64,000 nt of DNA from Sulfurimonas xiamenensis (GCF_009258045.1 NZ_CP041166.1:1054001-1118000); one strand, 5' to 3'; counted from the first letter of the stretch, positions 41,538 through 51,410 are shown. A program made the numbers and translations. The notes: a model not told the origin generated them from the letters alone.

Positions 41538-42944
41538 TTAAATTTGCACCGGTATAAATATTTGATGATGATCATCCAATTTGTGATAAAGTCTTTCACT
41601 GTCGGTAGATAAAATTGAGTAAATTTTTCTAAGTGTTAATTTTTTCGTAAATGGTATAATTTGAACAAAGTCATCTTTTTGTTTTAGTTTTTTTATCGGA
41701 TTTGCATTCTCTTTAATCACTTTAATATTTTTTGAAAAAATTGTAGAAAGATTATAATAGTGCTCAATTACCTGCTCTTTTGTCTCTTGATGCTCATTTA
41801 TATAGTTATAAAGTTCTATATTAATACTCATCTGTTCAGAAATATCAAATATCGTTGATGAAATTTTCTCCAAATCACGATTATCACCCAAAATAATAGA
41901 AGCATCTTTTATGGAAAAGAACTCTTTGTCTGCTATTTTAAGGACAGGAACATGCGCTTCATATAAGATTGTTCGCATCTCATAATCATCAAACATCTCA
42001 TTTGGAACAATAACCAAACCTGCATGATAAGTTTTTATATCATCAAAAAAAAGTTTTTTTAAATCTTGACTATCGTAATTTATATCGATAATAACATTTT
42101 CACTTCTATACTCTTTAATTTTCCAAAGAACATCAATGTCATTAGGATTAACTACTCTTATCACTAAAGTATGCCCAAACTTTTTATGTGCAAACACTGC
42201 CCTCTCAATAAAGTTTTTCACTTTATCAAGATGTAATAAATTCATATCAAGATAGATATAAAGATTTGAGCCAAAAGGTTCAGGGAACTGACCAAGTTCT
42301 CTTTTAATTGCCTTATGAACAGATTTTAATACGGCAGGTTCTCCTACTAAAAGCAGAAGATCATTTGGTTGAATCATTCTGCGTCGATTTGGCATAATAA
42401 GTTTTCTGTTTCTATATATTGCAACTATACGCCAATCTTTTTGTTCAATTACACCTATATGTTTATAGATAAAAGAGCTTCCAAAAGGAACTAAAACTTC
42501 CATTATCTCACCTTCGCCTAGTCCTACATTTTGTGCTATTACAGGAACATTTGGCAAATAATCAATTAATCTTGAAGACAAAATTTCATTCGAGTTGATT
42601 AAAACAACATTTGAATCTTTGTTTTTTAAATCCCATTTGTTTAAAACTATAATACGAAGATGTTTTTTTATAGTTCTTATATTTTTTATCGTATGTTCTA
42701 CATCGGCTTGATTATCCATAACTACAATAGCTTGGGCAAACTCCATTTTAAGTATATTTGCAAGTTTATAAAGACTAGTCGGATCAAACTCATAAAATTT
42801 AAAGCGAGATGCATTTACATTTTTATACTCTTTGGCCTTCGTCTCGATAACATAATATATATTTTCACTCGTGTATGTATCCATAACCCTGTTTACAAAA
42901 TGTTTAGCAGTTTCACCGTCGCTTATAATCAATATCTTTTTCAT
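41538..42944 (-). CDS. TrkA-C domain protein of the COG3400 family
   Basis: 468 residues. The N-terminal 130 residues are Rossmann-like (KKILIISDGETAKHFVNRVMD), as in TrkA_N, though with a weak nucleotide loop. Residues about 150-220 (EGEIMEVLVPFGSSFIYKHI, then RRRMIQPNDLLLLVGEPAVL) are a TrkA_C/RCK_C domain. The remainder, with DVWLNT-free unique sequence and SIILGDNRDLEKISST, is special to a family found in Campylobacterota and some deep-branching bacteria. It probably senses a nucleotide or potassium and controls a transporter; none is beside it. The start overlaps trmA by 4 nt. Confidence 0.75.
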   Translation of the reverse strand: MKKILIISDGETAKHFVNRVMDTYTSENIYYVIETKAKEYKNVNASRFKFYEFDPTSLYKLANILKMEFAQAIVVMDNQADVEHTIKNIRTIKKHLRIIVLNKWDLKNKDSNVVLINSNEILSSRLIDYLPNVPVIAQNVGLGEGEIMEVLVPFGSSFIYKHIGVIEQKDWRIVAIYRNRKLIMPNRRRMIQPNDLLLLVGEPAVLKSVHKAIKRELGQFPEPFGSNLYIYLDMNLLHLDKVKNFIERAVFAHKKFGHTLVIRVVNPNDIDVLWKIKEYRSENVIIDINYDSQDLKKLFFDDIKTYHAGLVIVPNEMFDDYEMRTILYEAHVPVLKIADKEFFSIKDASIILGDNRDLEKISSTIFDISEQMSINIELYNYINEHQETKEQVIEHYYNLSTIFSKNIKVIKENANPIKKLKQKDDFVQIIPFTKKLTLRKIYSILSTDSERLYHKLDDHHQIFIPVQI

Positions 42945-44092
42945 ATCTCATCTTTTATATTTTTTTCTTGATACTCTTTTTTTCTAGTTAATTTAACACC
43001 CATTTCAGCATGATGCGTATATGGAAATTGATCAAAAAGAGCTAAATCATCAACTCTGTGTGTTTTGCATAAAATTTCCAAATCTCTTACTAAAGTTTCC
43101 GGATTACAAGATATATAAAGTATAGTCTCATATCGAGAGACAAACTCACATGTGGCATTATCCATTCCGCTTCTTGGCGGATCAACAAATATCGTATTGA
43201 TGTTATATGAATTTATATCTATATCTTTCATTCTATTAAACTCTCGCACTCCATCAAGAGCCTGAGTAAACTCTTCAACGCCCATTCTCACAAACTCAAT
43301 ATTTTTTACACTGTTTAAATCCATATTTGCTTTTGCCGCATTAATAGAAGATTTTGATATCTCTGTAGCCAAAACTTTTCTAAAATTTTTAGCAAAAGGT
43401 ATAGTAAAATTTCCCGCACCGCAGTATAGCTCAAGCAAGTCTGTATCTTTATGAGACAAATTTTTTAAAGCCCATGCAATCATCTCTTCATTTACTTTGG
43501 AGTTTGGCTGCGTAAAACTATTTTCTATATATTTAAATCGAAATTCTTCTCCGTTAATATTTAGAATTTCTGTAACATAATCCTCTCCTATTGTAACCTT
43601 TTGCTTTCTGCTTCGCCCTATAATATAGATACCGAGTTCAGAGGCGATTTTAGAGGCAGTCTCTTTCCATGCAAGATCTAATTTTCGGTGATAAAGCAGT
43701 GAGACAACAGTCTCACCGTTGTTTGAACTTAAAAAATCAGCACCAAATAACTTAAAATCTATATTGTTCTCTTTTATGGCTTTTAGAAGCTTTGGCATAA
43801 GATCAAATATAGGCTGAGTGACTTGCGGACACTCATCTATCAAAACTATGCTTTTTTTATCTATATGATTCATTGCATAATGAATTTGATCTTCAATATG
43901 CCAAATTTTAAACTCACTTCTTGAACGATAGTTTTTCTGCGGTGATTTAAAAATAGATATACTGCCGCTGTAAAAAAGTTTGAATCTCTCTTTATTTACT
44001 TCTACTTTTAAAGCCAACTGATGTTCATATCCACCCTCATAGACTCTACATGCACCACACTCTCCAAAATATTTACAATTCACATTATCCAC
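42941..44092 (-). CDS. trmA: tRNA (uracil-5-)-methyltransferase TrmA
   Basis: 383 residues. YRSRSEFKIWHIEDQIHYAM near residue 52, LLELYCGAGNFTIPFAKNFR (AdoMet site) near residue 217, IFVDPPRSGMDN near residue 300 and ILYISCNPETLVRDL with the catalytic cysteine near residue 327 follow the TrmA/RlmD order. The N-terminal CKYFGECGACRVY keeps cysteines but is shorter than the TRAM/iron-sulfur region of RlmD. It makes ribothymidine 54 in tRNA. First gene of the minus-strand run to mogA; divergent from glmU. Confidence 0.9.
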   Translation of the reverse strand: MDNVNCKYFGECGACRVYEGGYEHQLALKVEVNKERFKLFYSGSISIFKSPQKNYRSRSEFKIWHIEDQIHYAMNHIDKKSIVLIDECPQVTQPIFDLMPKLLKAIKENNIDFKLFGADFLSSNNGETVVSLLYHRKLDLAWKETASKIASELGIYIIGRSRKQKVTIGEDYVTEILNINGEEFRFKYIENSFTQPNSKVNEEMIAWALKNLSHKDTDLLELYCGAGNFTIPFAKNFRKVLATEISKSSINAAKANMDLNSVKNIEFVRMGVEEFTQALDGVREFNRMKDIDINSYNINTIFVDPPRSGMDNATCEFVSRYETILYISCNPETLVRDLEILCKTHRVDDLALFDQFPYTHHAEMGVKLTRKKEYQEKNIKDEI

Positions 44093-44222
44093 TTTATTAT
44101 TTATTTTATTGAAGCTATAAAATTATCAAATTATTAAATCTATTATAATACCACAAAAAATATTTACCTCTATACTAAGAATATAGTTTGCAAATTTAAT
44201 TTCAATTATAAGAGCTAAAAGG

Positions 44223-44228
44223 TATAAT
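44223..44228 (+). promoter_or_regulatory. -10 box upstream of glmU
   Basis: TATAAT 26 nt before the glmU ATG, with TTCAAT 16 nt further upstream as a weak -35. The 162 nt gap with trmA is A/T rich. Confidence 0.45.
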
Positions 44229-44254
44229 TTTATGAATTAAGCAAAAGAGTAAAA

Positions 44255-45556
44255 ATGAATATAAATAGAGTAAGTATAGTAATTTTAGCTGCCGGAAAAG
44301 GCAGTCGTATGAAATCTAACAAAGCCAAAGTTTTACATACAATCTGCGGAAAAGAGATGCTTTATCATATCATAAAAGCATCGCGTGAAATCAGTGATGA
44401 CATCACAGTTGTGGTATCACACCAAAAAGAGACTGTCATAGATAAAATGAGCTCCTGTTTTCATGATATCAATTTTGTTATTCAAGACAGCGATAATTTT
44501 CCCGGAACCGGCGGAGCCATGAAGAATGTGCATATTAAAAATGAGAAAGTGCTTGTTTTAAACGGAGATATGCCGCTTATCACAAAAGAGTCTTTAGAGG
44601 GGTTTTTAAAGAGCAGTTCTGATATCATTATGTCCATTTTCAATATGCAAAATCCCGACGGATATGGCCGCGTTATTATAGAAAACGGACAGGTCAAAAA
44701 GATAGTAGAACAAAAGGACGCTTCAGAAACAGAACTTCATGTAACAACGGTAAATGCCGGAGTTTATGCATTTTCCAAAGAGATGTTAGATAAATATATC
44801 CCCCTTCTTACAAATGATAATGCGCAAGGCGAATACTATCTCACAGATGTTATCTCCATGGCAAGAGCAGATGCCCACAAAATAACTCCTCTGTTGGTTG
44901 ATGAGGAGCACTTTAAGGGTGTAAATTCCAAAAAAGATTTATCAGAAGCTGAAGTAATTATGCAAGAGAGAATTAAAACAAAATGGATGAACTCAGGCAT
45001 AACTATGCAGCTTCCATCAACTATTTATGTCGAAGAGGGAGTAATATTTGAGGGCGAGTGCATTGTCGAAAACGGATGCCGTATTACAGGGTCGTCTAAA
45101 ATAATCAACTCTCACATAAAAGCACACAGCATTATAGAAGAGAGCATTGTAAAAGATTCGGATGTCGGACCGCTGGCACATCTGCGCCCTGCTTCAAACA
45201 TAGAAGATACCCACATCGGAAACTTTGTAGAAGTTAAGAAAAGCACGCTCAAGGGTGTTAAAGCCGGGCATTTAAGCTACCTCGGAGATGCAACCATTGA
45301 TGAAGGCACAAACATCGGTGCTGGAGTTATCACATGTAACTACGACGGAATCAACAAGTATAAAACAACTATTGGCAAAAATGTGTTTGTCGGAAGCGAC
45401 AGCCAGCTTATCGCACCCATTACACTGCAAGACAATGTTATGGTTGCAGCAGGCACAACCGTTAGAAGCGGAACAATTCAAAGCGGAGAGCTTGCCGTAA
45501 ACAATGTAAAATTAAGAAAAATAAAAAATTTTTACTATAAATTTTTCAAAAAATAG
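44255..45556 (+). CDS. glmU: Bifunctional UDP-N-acetylglucosamine pyrophosphorylase / glucosamine-1-phosphate N-acetyltransferase
   Basis: 433 residues. The N-terminal uridylyltransferase has VILAAGKGSRMKSNKAKVLH near residue 8. The C-terminal left-handed beta-helix has VKAGHLSYLGDATIDEGTNIG near residue 335 and ITCNYDGINKYKTTIGKNVF, which hold the acetyltransferase residues. It makes UDP-GlcNAc for peptidoglycan and lipopolysaccharide. Single transcription unit with its own promoter; an imperfect hairpin (45556-45575) follows. Confidence 0.95.
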   Translation: MNINRVSIVILAAGKGSRMKSNKAKVLHTICGKEMLYHIIKASREISDDITVVVSHQKETVIDKMSSCFHDINFVIQDSDNFPGTGGAMKNVHIKNEKVLVLNGDMPLITKESLEGFLKSSSDIIMSIFNMQNPDGYGRVIIENGQVKKIVEQKDASETELHVTTVNAGVYAFSKEMLDKYIPLLTNDNAQGEYYLTDVISMARADAHKITPLLVDEEHFKGVNSKKDLSEAEVIMQERIKTKWMNSGITMQLPSTIYVEEGVIFEGECIVENGCRITGSSKIINSHIKAHSIIEESIVKDSDVGPLAHLRPASNIEDTHIGNFVEVKKSTLKGVKAGHLSYLGDATIDEGTNIGAGVITCNYDGINKYKTTIGKNVFVGSDSQLIAPITLQDNVMVAAGTTVRSGTIQSGELAVNNVKLRKIKNFYYKFFKK

Positions 45557-45575
45557 CAGTTCTTCTTAGAGCTGC
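45556..45575 (+). terminator. Hairpin after glmU
   Basis: GCAGTTCT-TCTT-AGAGCTGC, an 8 bp stem with one G-T pair directly after the glmU stop; no clear T-run follows, so termination strength is uncertain. Confidence 0.35.
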
Positions 45576-45592
45576 AATATAAAAAGATTTTT

Positions 45593-45624
45593 ATTAATAT
45601 ATCAATATATCTTGATATATTAAT
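45593..45624. promoter_or_regulatory. Perfect 12 bp inverted repeat, ArsR-type operator candidate
   Basis: ATTAATATATCA, 8 nt, TGATATATTAAT. The inner ATCAA-N6-TTGAT is like operators of the ArsR/SmtB family. It ends 55 nt before the permease-thioredoxin operon, where it could overlap the promoter. No arsR-like gene is in the window. A hairpin role at RNA level is also possible. Confidence 0.55.
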
Positions 45625-45679
45625 AGTATTTAGCTATTATTCTCTTTTATAAAAAATTTAATACTTTAAGCGAGAAAAG

Positions 45680-46639
45680 ATGTTTGAGTGGCTCGAAAAT
45701 TTTAGTTACATTATAGTCTTTAATATTTTAAACTTAGAAAAACATAGTCCCATCAGTGAAGCTTTAAGCTTTTTTATCTATGACACTCTTAAAATTTTTA
45801 TACTTTTAATCTCAATTATTTACATCGTAACACTTCTTAGAAGTTATTTTCCCATAGAAAAAGCAAGAGCTTATATAAGCGGTAAAAATAAGATAACAGG
45901 GCATGTTTTAGCAGCAATATTTGGCGTAATCACCCCTTTTTGTTCATGCAGTGCAATACCTCTGTTTTTAGGATTTTTACAAGCTAGAATTCCTCTTGGC
46001 GTAACATTTAGTTATCTTATTTCAGCACCTCTTAGCGATGCAGTCGTTATTGCTATGCTTCTATCTCTCTTTGGATGGAAAATCGCACTGCTCTACATTG
46101 GCATTGGTTTGTTTGTAGCTATTATTGCGGGAATAATTATCGGTTCAATGGGTTTGGAGAAAGAGGTGCTTATAGAAGTAAAACCTATTGATGAAATGAA
46201 CTATAAAGAGGATGAGACAAAATTTAGGCACAGACTTAGAGAATCTTGGGAATACTCGAGAGATATTTTTAAAAAAATCTATCTCTATGTGATCATCGGT
46301 GTTGGAATCGGAGCATTTATCCATGGTTATATTCCTGCTGATTTTATAGCATTATATGCCGGCGGAGACATCTGGTATGCACCTATAGTAAGTGTTGTAA
46401 TGGGAATACCGATGTACTCAAATGCCGCGGGAATATTGCCTTTAGTAGAGGTCTTGACATCAAAAGGGATGCTGCTTGGGACAGCTCTTAGTTTTATGAT
46501 GGCAGTTGTTGCTCTAAGCCTTCCGGAAGCCATGATACTAAAAAGAGTTTTATCAACAAAACTAATAGCGATATTTTTTGCCATTGTTGGATTTGAGATA
46601 CTTTTAGTAGGTTATTTATTTAATGCAATTTTACAATAA
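45680..46639 (+). CDS. PF03773-type (DUF318/ArsP-like) permease
   Basis: 319 residues, about eight membrane helices. The two repeated blocks typical of the family are ITPFCSCSAIPLFLGFLQAR followed by ISAPLSDAVVIAMLLSLFG, and in the second half MGIPMYSNAAGILPLVEVL. The FCSCS cysteines near residue 93 may bind metal or metalloid. Such permeases, paired with a small thioredoxin, are linked to efflux of copper, zinc, arsenic or organoarsenicals. It lies behind a perfect inverted repeat that suggests control by a metal-sensing regulator. The thioredoxin gene follows 10 nt later. Confidence 0.8.
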   Translation: MFEWLENFSYIIVFNILNLEKHSPISEALSFFIYDTLKIFILLISIIYIVTLLRSYFPIEKARAYISGKNKITGHVLAAIFGVITPFCSCSAIPLFLGFLQARIPLGVTFSYLISAPLSDAVVIAMLLSLFGWKIALLYIGIGLFVAIIAGIIIGSMGLEKEVLIEVKPIDEMNYKEDETKFRHRLRESWEYSRDIFKKIYLYVIIGVGIGAFIHGYIPADFIALYAGGDIWYAPIVSVVMGIPMYSNAAGILPLVEVLTSKGMLLGTALSFMMAVVALSLPEAMILKRVLSTKLIAIFFAIVGFEILLVGYLFNAILQ

Positions 46640-46649
46640 AGGAGAAAAA

Positions 46650-46886
46650 ATGAAAATTGAGATACTGGGCACAGGGTGTGCAAAATGTAAAACACTTGAG
46701 GAAGCTGCAAAGCAGGCTGTAGCAAAAATCGGCGGGTTTCACAGTGTAGAGAAAGTTGAAGATATTGTAAAAATAATGAATTATAATGTTATAAGCACAC
46801 CTGCTCTTGTTGTTGACAATGTTGTAAAAAGCAGCGGAAAAGTTTTAAGTGTTGATGAGATTGTAAAGATACTTAAGGAGTCTTAA
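46650..46886 (+). CDS. Small redox-active disulfide protein (TM0996/MTH895 glutaredoxin-like family)
   Basis: 78 residues from the ATG after AAAGGAGAAAAA; an earlier start at 46623 would lie inside the permease gene. EILGTGCAKCKTLEEAAKQA near the N-terminus has the CxxC redox site, VISTPALVVDNVV carries the cis-proline, and SSGKVLSVDEIVKIL ends the fold. This family is often encoded with PF03773 permeases. It likely reduces or transfers the permease's metal or metalloid, in the cytoplasm. Confidence 0.85.
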   Translation: MKIEILGTGCAKCKTLEEAAKQAVAKIGGFHSVEKVEDIVKIMNYNVISTPALVVDNVVKSSGKVLSVDEIVKILKES

Positions 46887-46896
46887 AAAAACACTC

Positions 46897-47811
46897 TTAA
46901 TGACTTATGCAATAACAATCGTTTGTCTGCATATATTTCGTTGTTTCAGGCTGAATAATCACATGTGTAACCCCGAAATTCTCTTTAAGACTGAAGCGGA
47001 TGTTTTCAATTAGATGCTCAATCTCTTCAAGAGATTTACTCGATTTGAGTACTATATGAGCAGAAAAATATTTATCTTTTGATGATGGCAGAGTTAAATG
47101 GATATCATGCACGGCACATATTTCTTCAAAAGACAAAAGAAGTTCTTCATACTCTTTTGTTCCATTTATATTTGCATCTATTAAACTCAAAAAACTTTTT
47201 TTTAAAACTTTAAAACTGCTTATTAATATATATGTGCCAAAAACAAAAGTCAAAAGAGGATCAATATAAAGAACTTGAAAATAAAGCGTCATAACGGCTC
47301 CTAAAACTACTCCAAGAGAGATTACTGCATCTCCAAACATATGCAGATATGCAGCTTTTACATTTAAATCTTCATGATGGTGTTCGTGAGAGTGCAAATC
47401 AGGATTGTCTCTAAGAAGATAAGCACTGATACTATTTACAACCAAAGCTACAGACGCGACAACTATCACACTCTTTGCATCTATAAGCACCGGATTCATA
47501 AATCTTATAGCAGCCTCATATAAAACATAAATCATAGTAATACATAAAAAAAGTGAATTTACAAATGCTGCCATCATTTCGAAGCGAATATATCCGAATG
47601 TCATCTTTGAAGTAGCAGATTTAAGTGCATAATAAGATGCTATGAGCGCTACAAAAAGAGCCAAAACATCACCAAGATTATGAACTGCATCCGTAATCAA
47701 TGCAAGTGAATTTGAGATAAAACCAAATATAAATTCCAAAACAACTATGATTATATTTAACATAGCAACAAACATAATTTTTTTAGATTTTAAATCTGAA
47801 TATCTCATCAT
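46897..47811 (-). CDS. Cation diffusion facilitator (CDF) metal exporter
   Basis: 304 residues, six membrane helices. The zinc sites are ALITDAVHNLGDVLALFVAL (helix II) and YLHMFGDAVISLGVVLG (helix V). A histidine-rich loop DLHSHEHHHEDLN lies between helices IV and V, and the C-terminal cytoplasmic domain has VHDIHLTLPSSKDKYFSAHI. Members export Zn2+, Cd2+ or Co2+ for protons. It is convergent with the permease-thioredoxin pair, so metals are handled by both units in this locus. Confidence 0.9.
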   Translation of the reverse strand: MMRYSDLKSKKIMFVAMLNIIIVVLEFIFGFISNSLALITDAVHNLGDVLALFVALIASYYALKSATSKMTFGYIRFEMMAAFVNSLFLCITMIYVLYEAAIRFMNPVLIDAKSVIVVASVALVVNSISAYLLRDNPDLHSHEHHHEDLNVKAAYLHMFGDAVISLGVVLGAVMTLYFQVLYIDPLLTFVFGTYILISSFKVLKKSFLSLIDANINGTKEYEELLLSFEEICAVHDIHLTLPSSKDKYFSAHIVLKSSKSLEEIEHLIENIRFSLKENFGVTHVIIQPETTKYMQTNDCYCISH

Positions 47812-47935
47812 AAACCTTTTTTTTTAACTTTTGTGTTTATTTTACAATAAAATTCACACTATAAATATTATTAGGCAATGAAAATATTTTTAGATAAAAT
47901 ATTTATACCAATTGCAATTATAAAGGGGAGATTCT

Positions 47936-49054
47936 TTGAAAATAGTTCACTTTAGCGACACTCACTTGGGCTTTAACGACCTTGAAGTTTTAAACGACGA
48001 GAACATCAACCAGAGGGAAGCCGATTTTTACGACGCTTTTGCTCAGGTCGTAGAACAGATAAAAGAGATAAAACCAGATTATATTATCCACACAGGCGAT
48101 CTGTTTCACCGCTCAAGCCCCTCAAACCGCGCTATCACTTTTGCACTTGAACAGTTCAAAATCATAGACTCTCTTGATATCCCTTTTATCCTCATAGCGG
48201 GAAACCACTCAACACCCAGAACAAACCTAAGTTCGCCTATACTAAAGATATTTGACAACTTTAAAAATATATATGCGGCATATAATCAAGAGTATAAAAA
48301 GATAGAGTTTGAGCACATAATATTTCACGCCCTGCCCCACATGAACGACGAAACAAAAGCGCTCTCACAGATAGAACTCTGCGAAGAAAGCATAGACAAA
48401 AGCAAGAAAAATATTATGATGATGCACTGTTCCGTGGGTGCTTTTTATCTTATGAACGAGTTTGGCGAGTGGGTCTATCCGAGTGATAAAGAGTATATCT
48501 TTAAGATGATGGACTATGTTGCACTCGGGCATTGGCACGGTTTTGGAAAGGTCGGCAAGCATGAAAATGTCTACTACAGCGGCTCGACAGAGAGAACGAG
48601 CCTAAATGACAAACGAAACTCAAAAGGCTTTGCAGAGATAAATCTATACGACGAACTGCAGGTCGAGTACAAAGAGATAAATATCCGCCCTATTCTCACA
48701 AAAGAGATAGATTGCGAGGATTTTGAGAGTTCAGTCTCAAAACTCGATAAAAGCGACATTAAAGAGGCTATAGTGGAAGTCATATTAAAAAATATCACTA
48801 CTTTACAATCCATCGACATACAAAACTCAGAGATAAAAAAGCTTTTTGCGGACGCTATGAGCGTCTCGGTAAAGCGAGAGTTCAAGCAGACACAGAGACA
48901 AACAGAGATGATGGAAGCCGAAGCCGTATCCCTTGAGGAGTTTTTTTTACAACACATAAAAGAGGAAGCAAAAGGAGAGGAGTTTGAGAGACTCAAACTC
49001 AAAGTCCAAGAGCTCTTTGCACACTATGAGGAGGTTTGTGATGATACTATCTAG
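47936..49054 (+). CDS. sbcD: DNA repair exonuclease SbcD (Mre11 type)
   Basis: 372 residues, TTG start 6 nt after AAAGGGGAG. Phosphoesterase motifs: VHFSDTHLGF, IHTGDLFHRSSPSN, LIAGNHSTPR, MMHCSVGAF and LGHWHGFGKVGK. The C-terminus is the capping and helical domain. With SbcC it cuts DNA hairpins and blocked ends in a Mn2+-dependent way. It overlaps sbcC by 14 nt. The N-terminal motif (SDTHLG) is intact, so it should be active. Confidence 0.9.
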   Translation: MKIVHFSDTHLGFNDLEVLNDENINQREADFYDAFAQVVEQIKEIKPDYIIHTGDLFHRSSPSNRAITFALEQFKIIDSLDIPFILIAGNHSTPRTNLSSPILKIFDNFKNIYAAYNQEYKKIEFEHIIFHALPHMNDETKALSQIELCEESIDKSKKNIMMMHCSVGAFYLMNEFGEWVYPSDKEYIFKMMDYVALGHWHGFGKVGKHENVYYSGSTERTSLNDKRNSKGFAEINLYDELQVEYKEINIRPILTKEIDCEDFESSVSKLDKSDIKEAIVEVILKNITTLQSIDIQNSEIKKLFADAMSVSVKREFKQTQRQTEMMEAEAVSLEEFFLQHIKEEAKGEEFERLKLKVQELFAHYEEVCDDTI

Positions 49055-51410
49055 ACTCCGACTTAAAAACTTTAAAAAATACAGCGCCAAGACAATAGAG
49101 TTTGGCGAGGGGCTTATCGGCATCATCGGCAAAAACGGAAGTGGGAAATCTACCATTTTCGAGGCGATATTTTTTGCACTTTACGGCGAGCTGAGGAACA
49201 AAGGGTATAAAGATATTATCAAAAACTCAAATGCAGACGCAAAGGATGCGGTGGTTGTCGAACTTGAGTTTGAGTTTGATGCGGCAATCTACAGAGTAGT
49301 TCGCGAATTTCGCGGAAAAGCGATGAGCGCAAACGCAAAACTCTACAAGAACGAGGAGCTTATAACAAGCGGTGCCAAAGAGGTGACAAGCTCCATAACC
49401 TCACTTACAAAGATGAGCAAAGATGCTTTTGTGAACACTCTTTTTGCCTCCCAAAAAGAGCTTACAAGCCTGAGTGCGCTTAAAAACGAAGACAGAAAAA
49501 AGATGATAAGAAAACTTCTTGGGCTGGAGAAGATAGACTTTGTCGAAAGAGAGCTGGTTGAGAAAAGCAGAGAGCTAAAACGCGAGATAGAAGCATTTAA
49601 AGAGGTGCTTTTGGGCGAAGCGGAGATAAAGCAAAAAGAGGGGCAGATAAAGGAAAATATCGCTTCAAAAGAGGCTCTTGCAAAAGATGAGAAGAGCAAG
49701 ACAAAAGAGCTTGACGCACTAAAAACTAAAGAGAAAGAGATAAAAAAAGAGCTCACTATATTTGCAGAGACAAAAGAGAAGAAACAGAAGCTTGCCTCAC
49801 AACTGGAACTGACGAAAAACTCCAAAAACAGCGAGATATTAAACCAGGTAAAACTTAACGCTGAGTTTCATGAACTTGAAGATAAGCAAGAGAAGCTCGA
49901 ATCCTTAAAACCTGCGGCAAAAGAGTATCTTAGCCTGCAGCAGCAGTTAAAGGAGCAGGAGAAGCTCAGAGAGTTCTTCCTCAAAAAAGAGGGGCTGCAA
50001 AAGGAGCAGGTTCAACTAAGAGAGCAGTACACAAAGAGCAGATCAGACATTGGCGCACTTGAGAAGGCCTGCGAGGGTTATGACGAGTTTGTCTTAAACG
50101 CAAAAAATCTGGAGATAAACATCGCAGTTTTGCAAGAGAGCGTAAAGACAAAGCAGACGATCGAAAACGAGCTAAAAGCTGAAATAGCCTCTGAACAAAA
50201 GCAGATAGATATCACGAACGCCAAGATAGCCAAGCTAAAAGAGCTAGGAAACGAAGGAGCTTGTCCGACATGCACAAGACCGCTTTTAGAGGAGTATGAC
50301 AATGTTGTAAACTCGCTTGTCCACGCGGTCAACGAGACACACCAAAAGAAGATTGATGAGTATAAGAAGCAGCTTACTGAGGTAGAGACTCAAAAGAGCG
50401 CATTTGAAGCCGAGAAGAAGCAAAAAGAGAAAGAGTTTTCGGAGATTGTAAGCAGTATTAAGATCATAGATAGCAAATTAAAAGACCTAAAAGCCGCACA
50501 AGAACACTTTGCCCTTGTAGAGCAAAAAGGGCTTAAAAACAAGCAGGAACTCAAAGAGCTTGAAGCCTACAGTTACGATGAGAAAGCGCACGAGAAGATA
50601 AGAAGCGACTTCGCATCTCTTGAACCAAAATACAAACTATACATTAGCAATGAGACAGAATTAAAGAGACTTCCCGTAGTAAAAGCTGACCTCGCACTTG
50701 TAAGCAAAAGAATCGAAGATCTAAGAGAACAGTACAAGAAAAAAGAGGCGGAGTTTAACCTTGTCATCTACGACGAAGAGAAACACAAAGCAAAGCTTGC
50801 GGAGCATAACGAACTGTTCAAAGCCATAGATGCAAAAGCAGCACTTCTGATGGAGATAAAAGTAAAAGTTGCAAAGATCGAGGGCGAGATAAAAAACATA
50901 GAAGCCTCGCTTGAGAACAATGAGGCGCAAAAGAAAAAAGTTCAGAGCAAAAAAGATGATCTGCTTGACTATGAGAAAATAAAGATGAGTCTTACGGAGT
51001 TTAAGACACGCCTAAATGCAAAGATAGCACCCCGCATCTCGGAGATCGCCTCAGAGATGTACGCTCGTATCACAAAAGGAAAATACCAGCACATAGAAGT
51101 CAGCAACGACTTCGATTTTTTCATCTACGACGAGGGCAAAAAGTACCCAATAGAGCGTTTTAGCGGCGGAGAGATAGACCTCGCAAATCTAGTGCTTCGC
51201 ATAGCAATCTCAAAAACCTTAACCGAACTCAGCGGAGCAAGCTCAATAGGTTTCTTGGCATTTGACGAAGTGTTCGGAAGTCAGGACGAAACAAGACGCA
51301 TGGAGATACTAGAAGCTTTCCACACCATCAAAGAGCAGTACAGACAGATATTTCTTATAAGCCACGAGATGGAGATAAAAGAGATGTTTGAGCGGGTTGT
51401 GGAGTTGTAA
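49041..51410 (+). CDS. sbcC: DNA repair ATPase SbcC (Rad50 type)
   Basis: 789 residues from the start preceded by GAGGAGG; an earlier ATG at 48984 lies within sbcD. GIIGKNGSGKSTIFEAIFFALYG near residue 28 is Walker A; long coiled coils run to about residue 620. The zinc hook GACPTCTRPLL lies near residue 410; FSGGEIDLANLVLRIAISK near residue 695 is the signature and SIGFLAFDEVFGSQDETRR is Walker B. It forms a complex with SbcD. Shorter than E. coli SbcC but with all functional parts. G+C is higher than in the gene that follows. Confidence 0.9.
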   Translation: MILSRLRLKNFKKYSAKTIEFGEGLIGIIGKNGSGKSTIFEAIFFALYGELRNKGYKDIIKNSNADAKDAVVVELEFEFDAAIYRVVREFRGKAMSANAKLYKNEELITSGAKEVTSSITSLTKMSKDAFVNTLFASQKELTSLSALKNEDRKKMIRKLLGLEKIDFVERELVEKSRELKREIEAFKEVLLGEAEIKQKEGQIKENIASKEALAKDEKSKTKELDALKTKEKEIKKELTIFAETKEKKQKLASQLELTKNSKNSEILNQVKLNAEFHELEDKQEKLESLKPAAKEYLSLQQQLKEQEKLREFFLKKEGLQKEQVQLREQYTKSRSDIGALEKACEGYDEFVLNAKNLEINIAVLQESVKTKQTIENELKAEIASEQKQIDITNAKIAKLKELGNEGACPTCTRPLLEEYDNVVNSLVHAVNETHQKKIDEYKKQLTEVETQKSAFEAEKKQKEKEFSEIVSSIKIIDSKLKDLKAAQEHFALVEQKGLKNKQELKELEAYSYDEKAHEKIRSDFASLEPKYKLYISNETELKRLPVVKADLALVSKRIEDLREQYKKKEAEFNLVIYDEEKHKAKLAEHNELFKAIDAKAALLMEIKVKVAKIEGEIKNIEASLENNEAQKKKVQSKKDDLLDYEKIKMSLTEFKTRLNAKIAPRISEIASEMYARITKGKYQHIEVSNDFDFFIYDEGKKYPIERFSGGEIDLANLVLRIAISKTLTELSGASSIGFLAFDEVFGSQDETRRMEILEAFHTIKEQYRQIFLISHEMEIKEMFERVVEL

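Noticed and set aside
48984-49040. Upstream extension of SbcC
   Set aside because: It would lie wholly inside sbcD; the ATG at 49041 has GAGGAGG before it and puts the ILSRLRLKNFKKY start in the usual place.
49343-49825. 160-codon frame opposite the coiled coil of sbcC
   Set aside because: Its Ser/Phe-rich translation is the usual mirror of Lys/Glu-rich coiled-coil codons.
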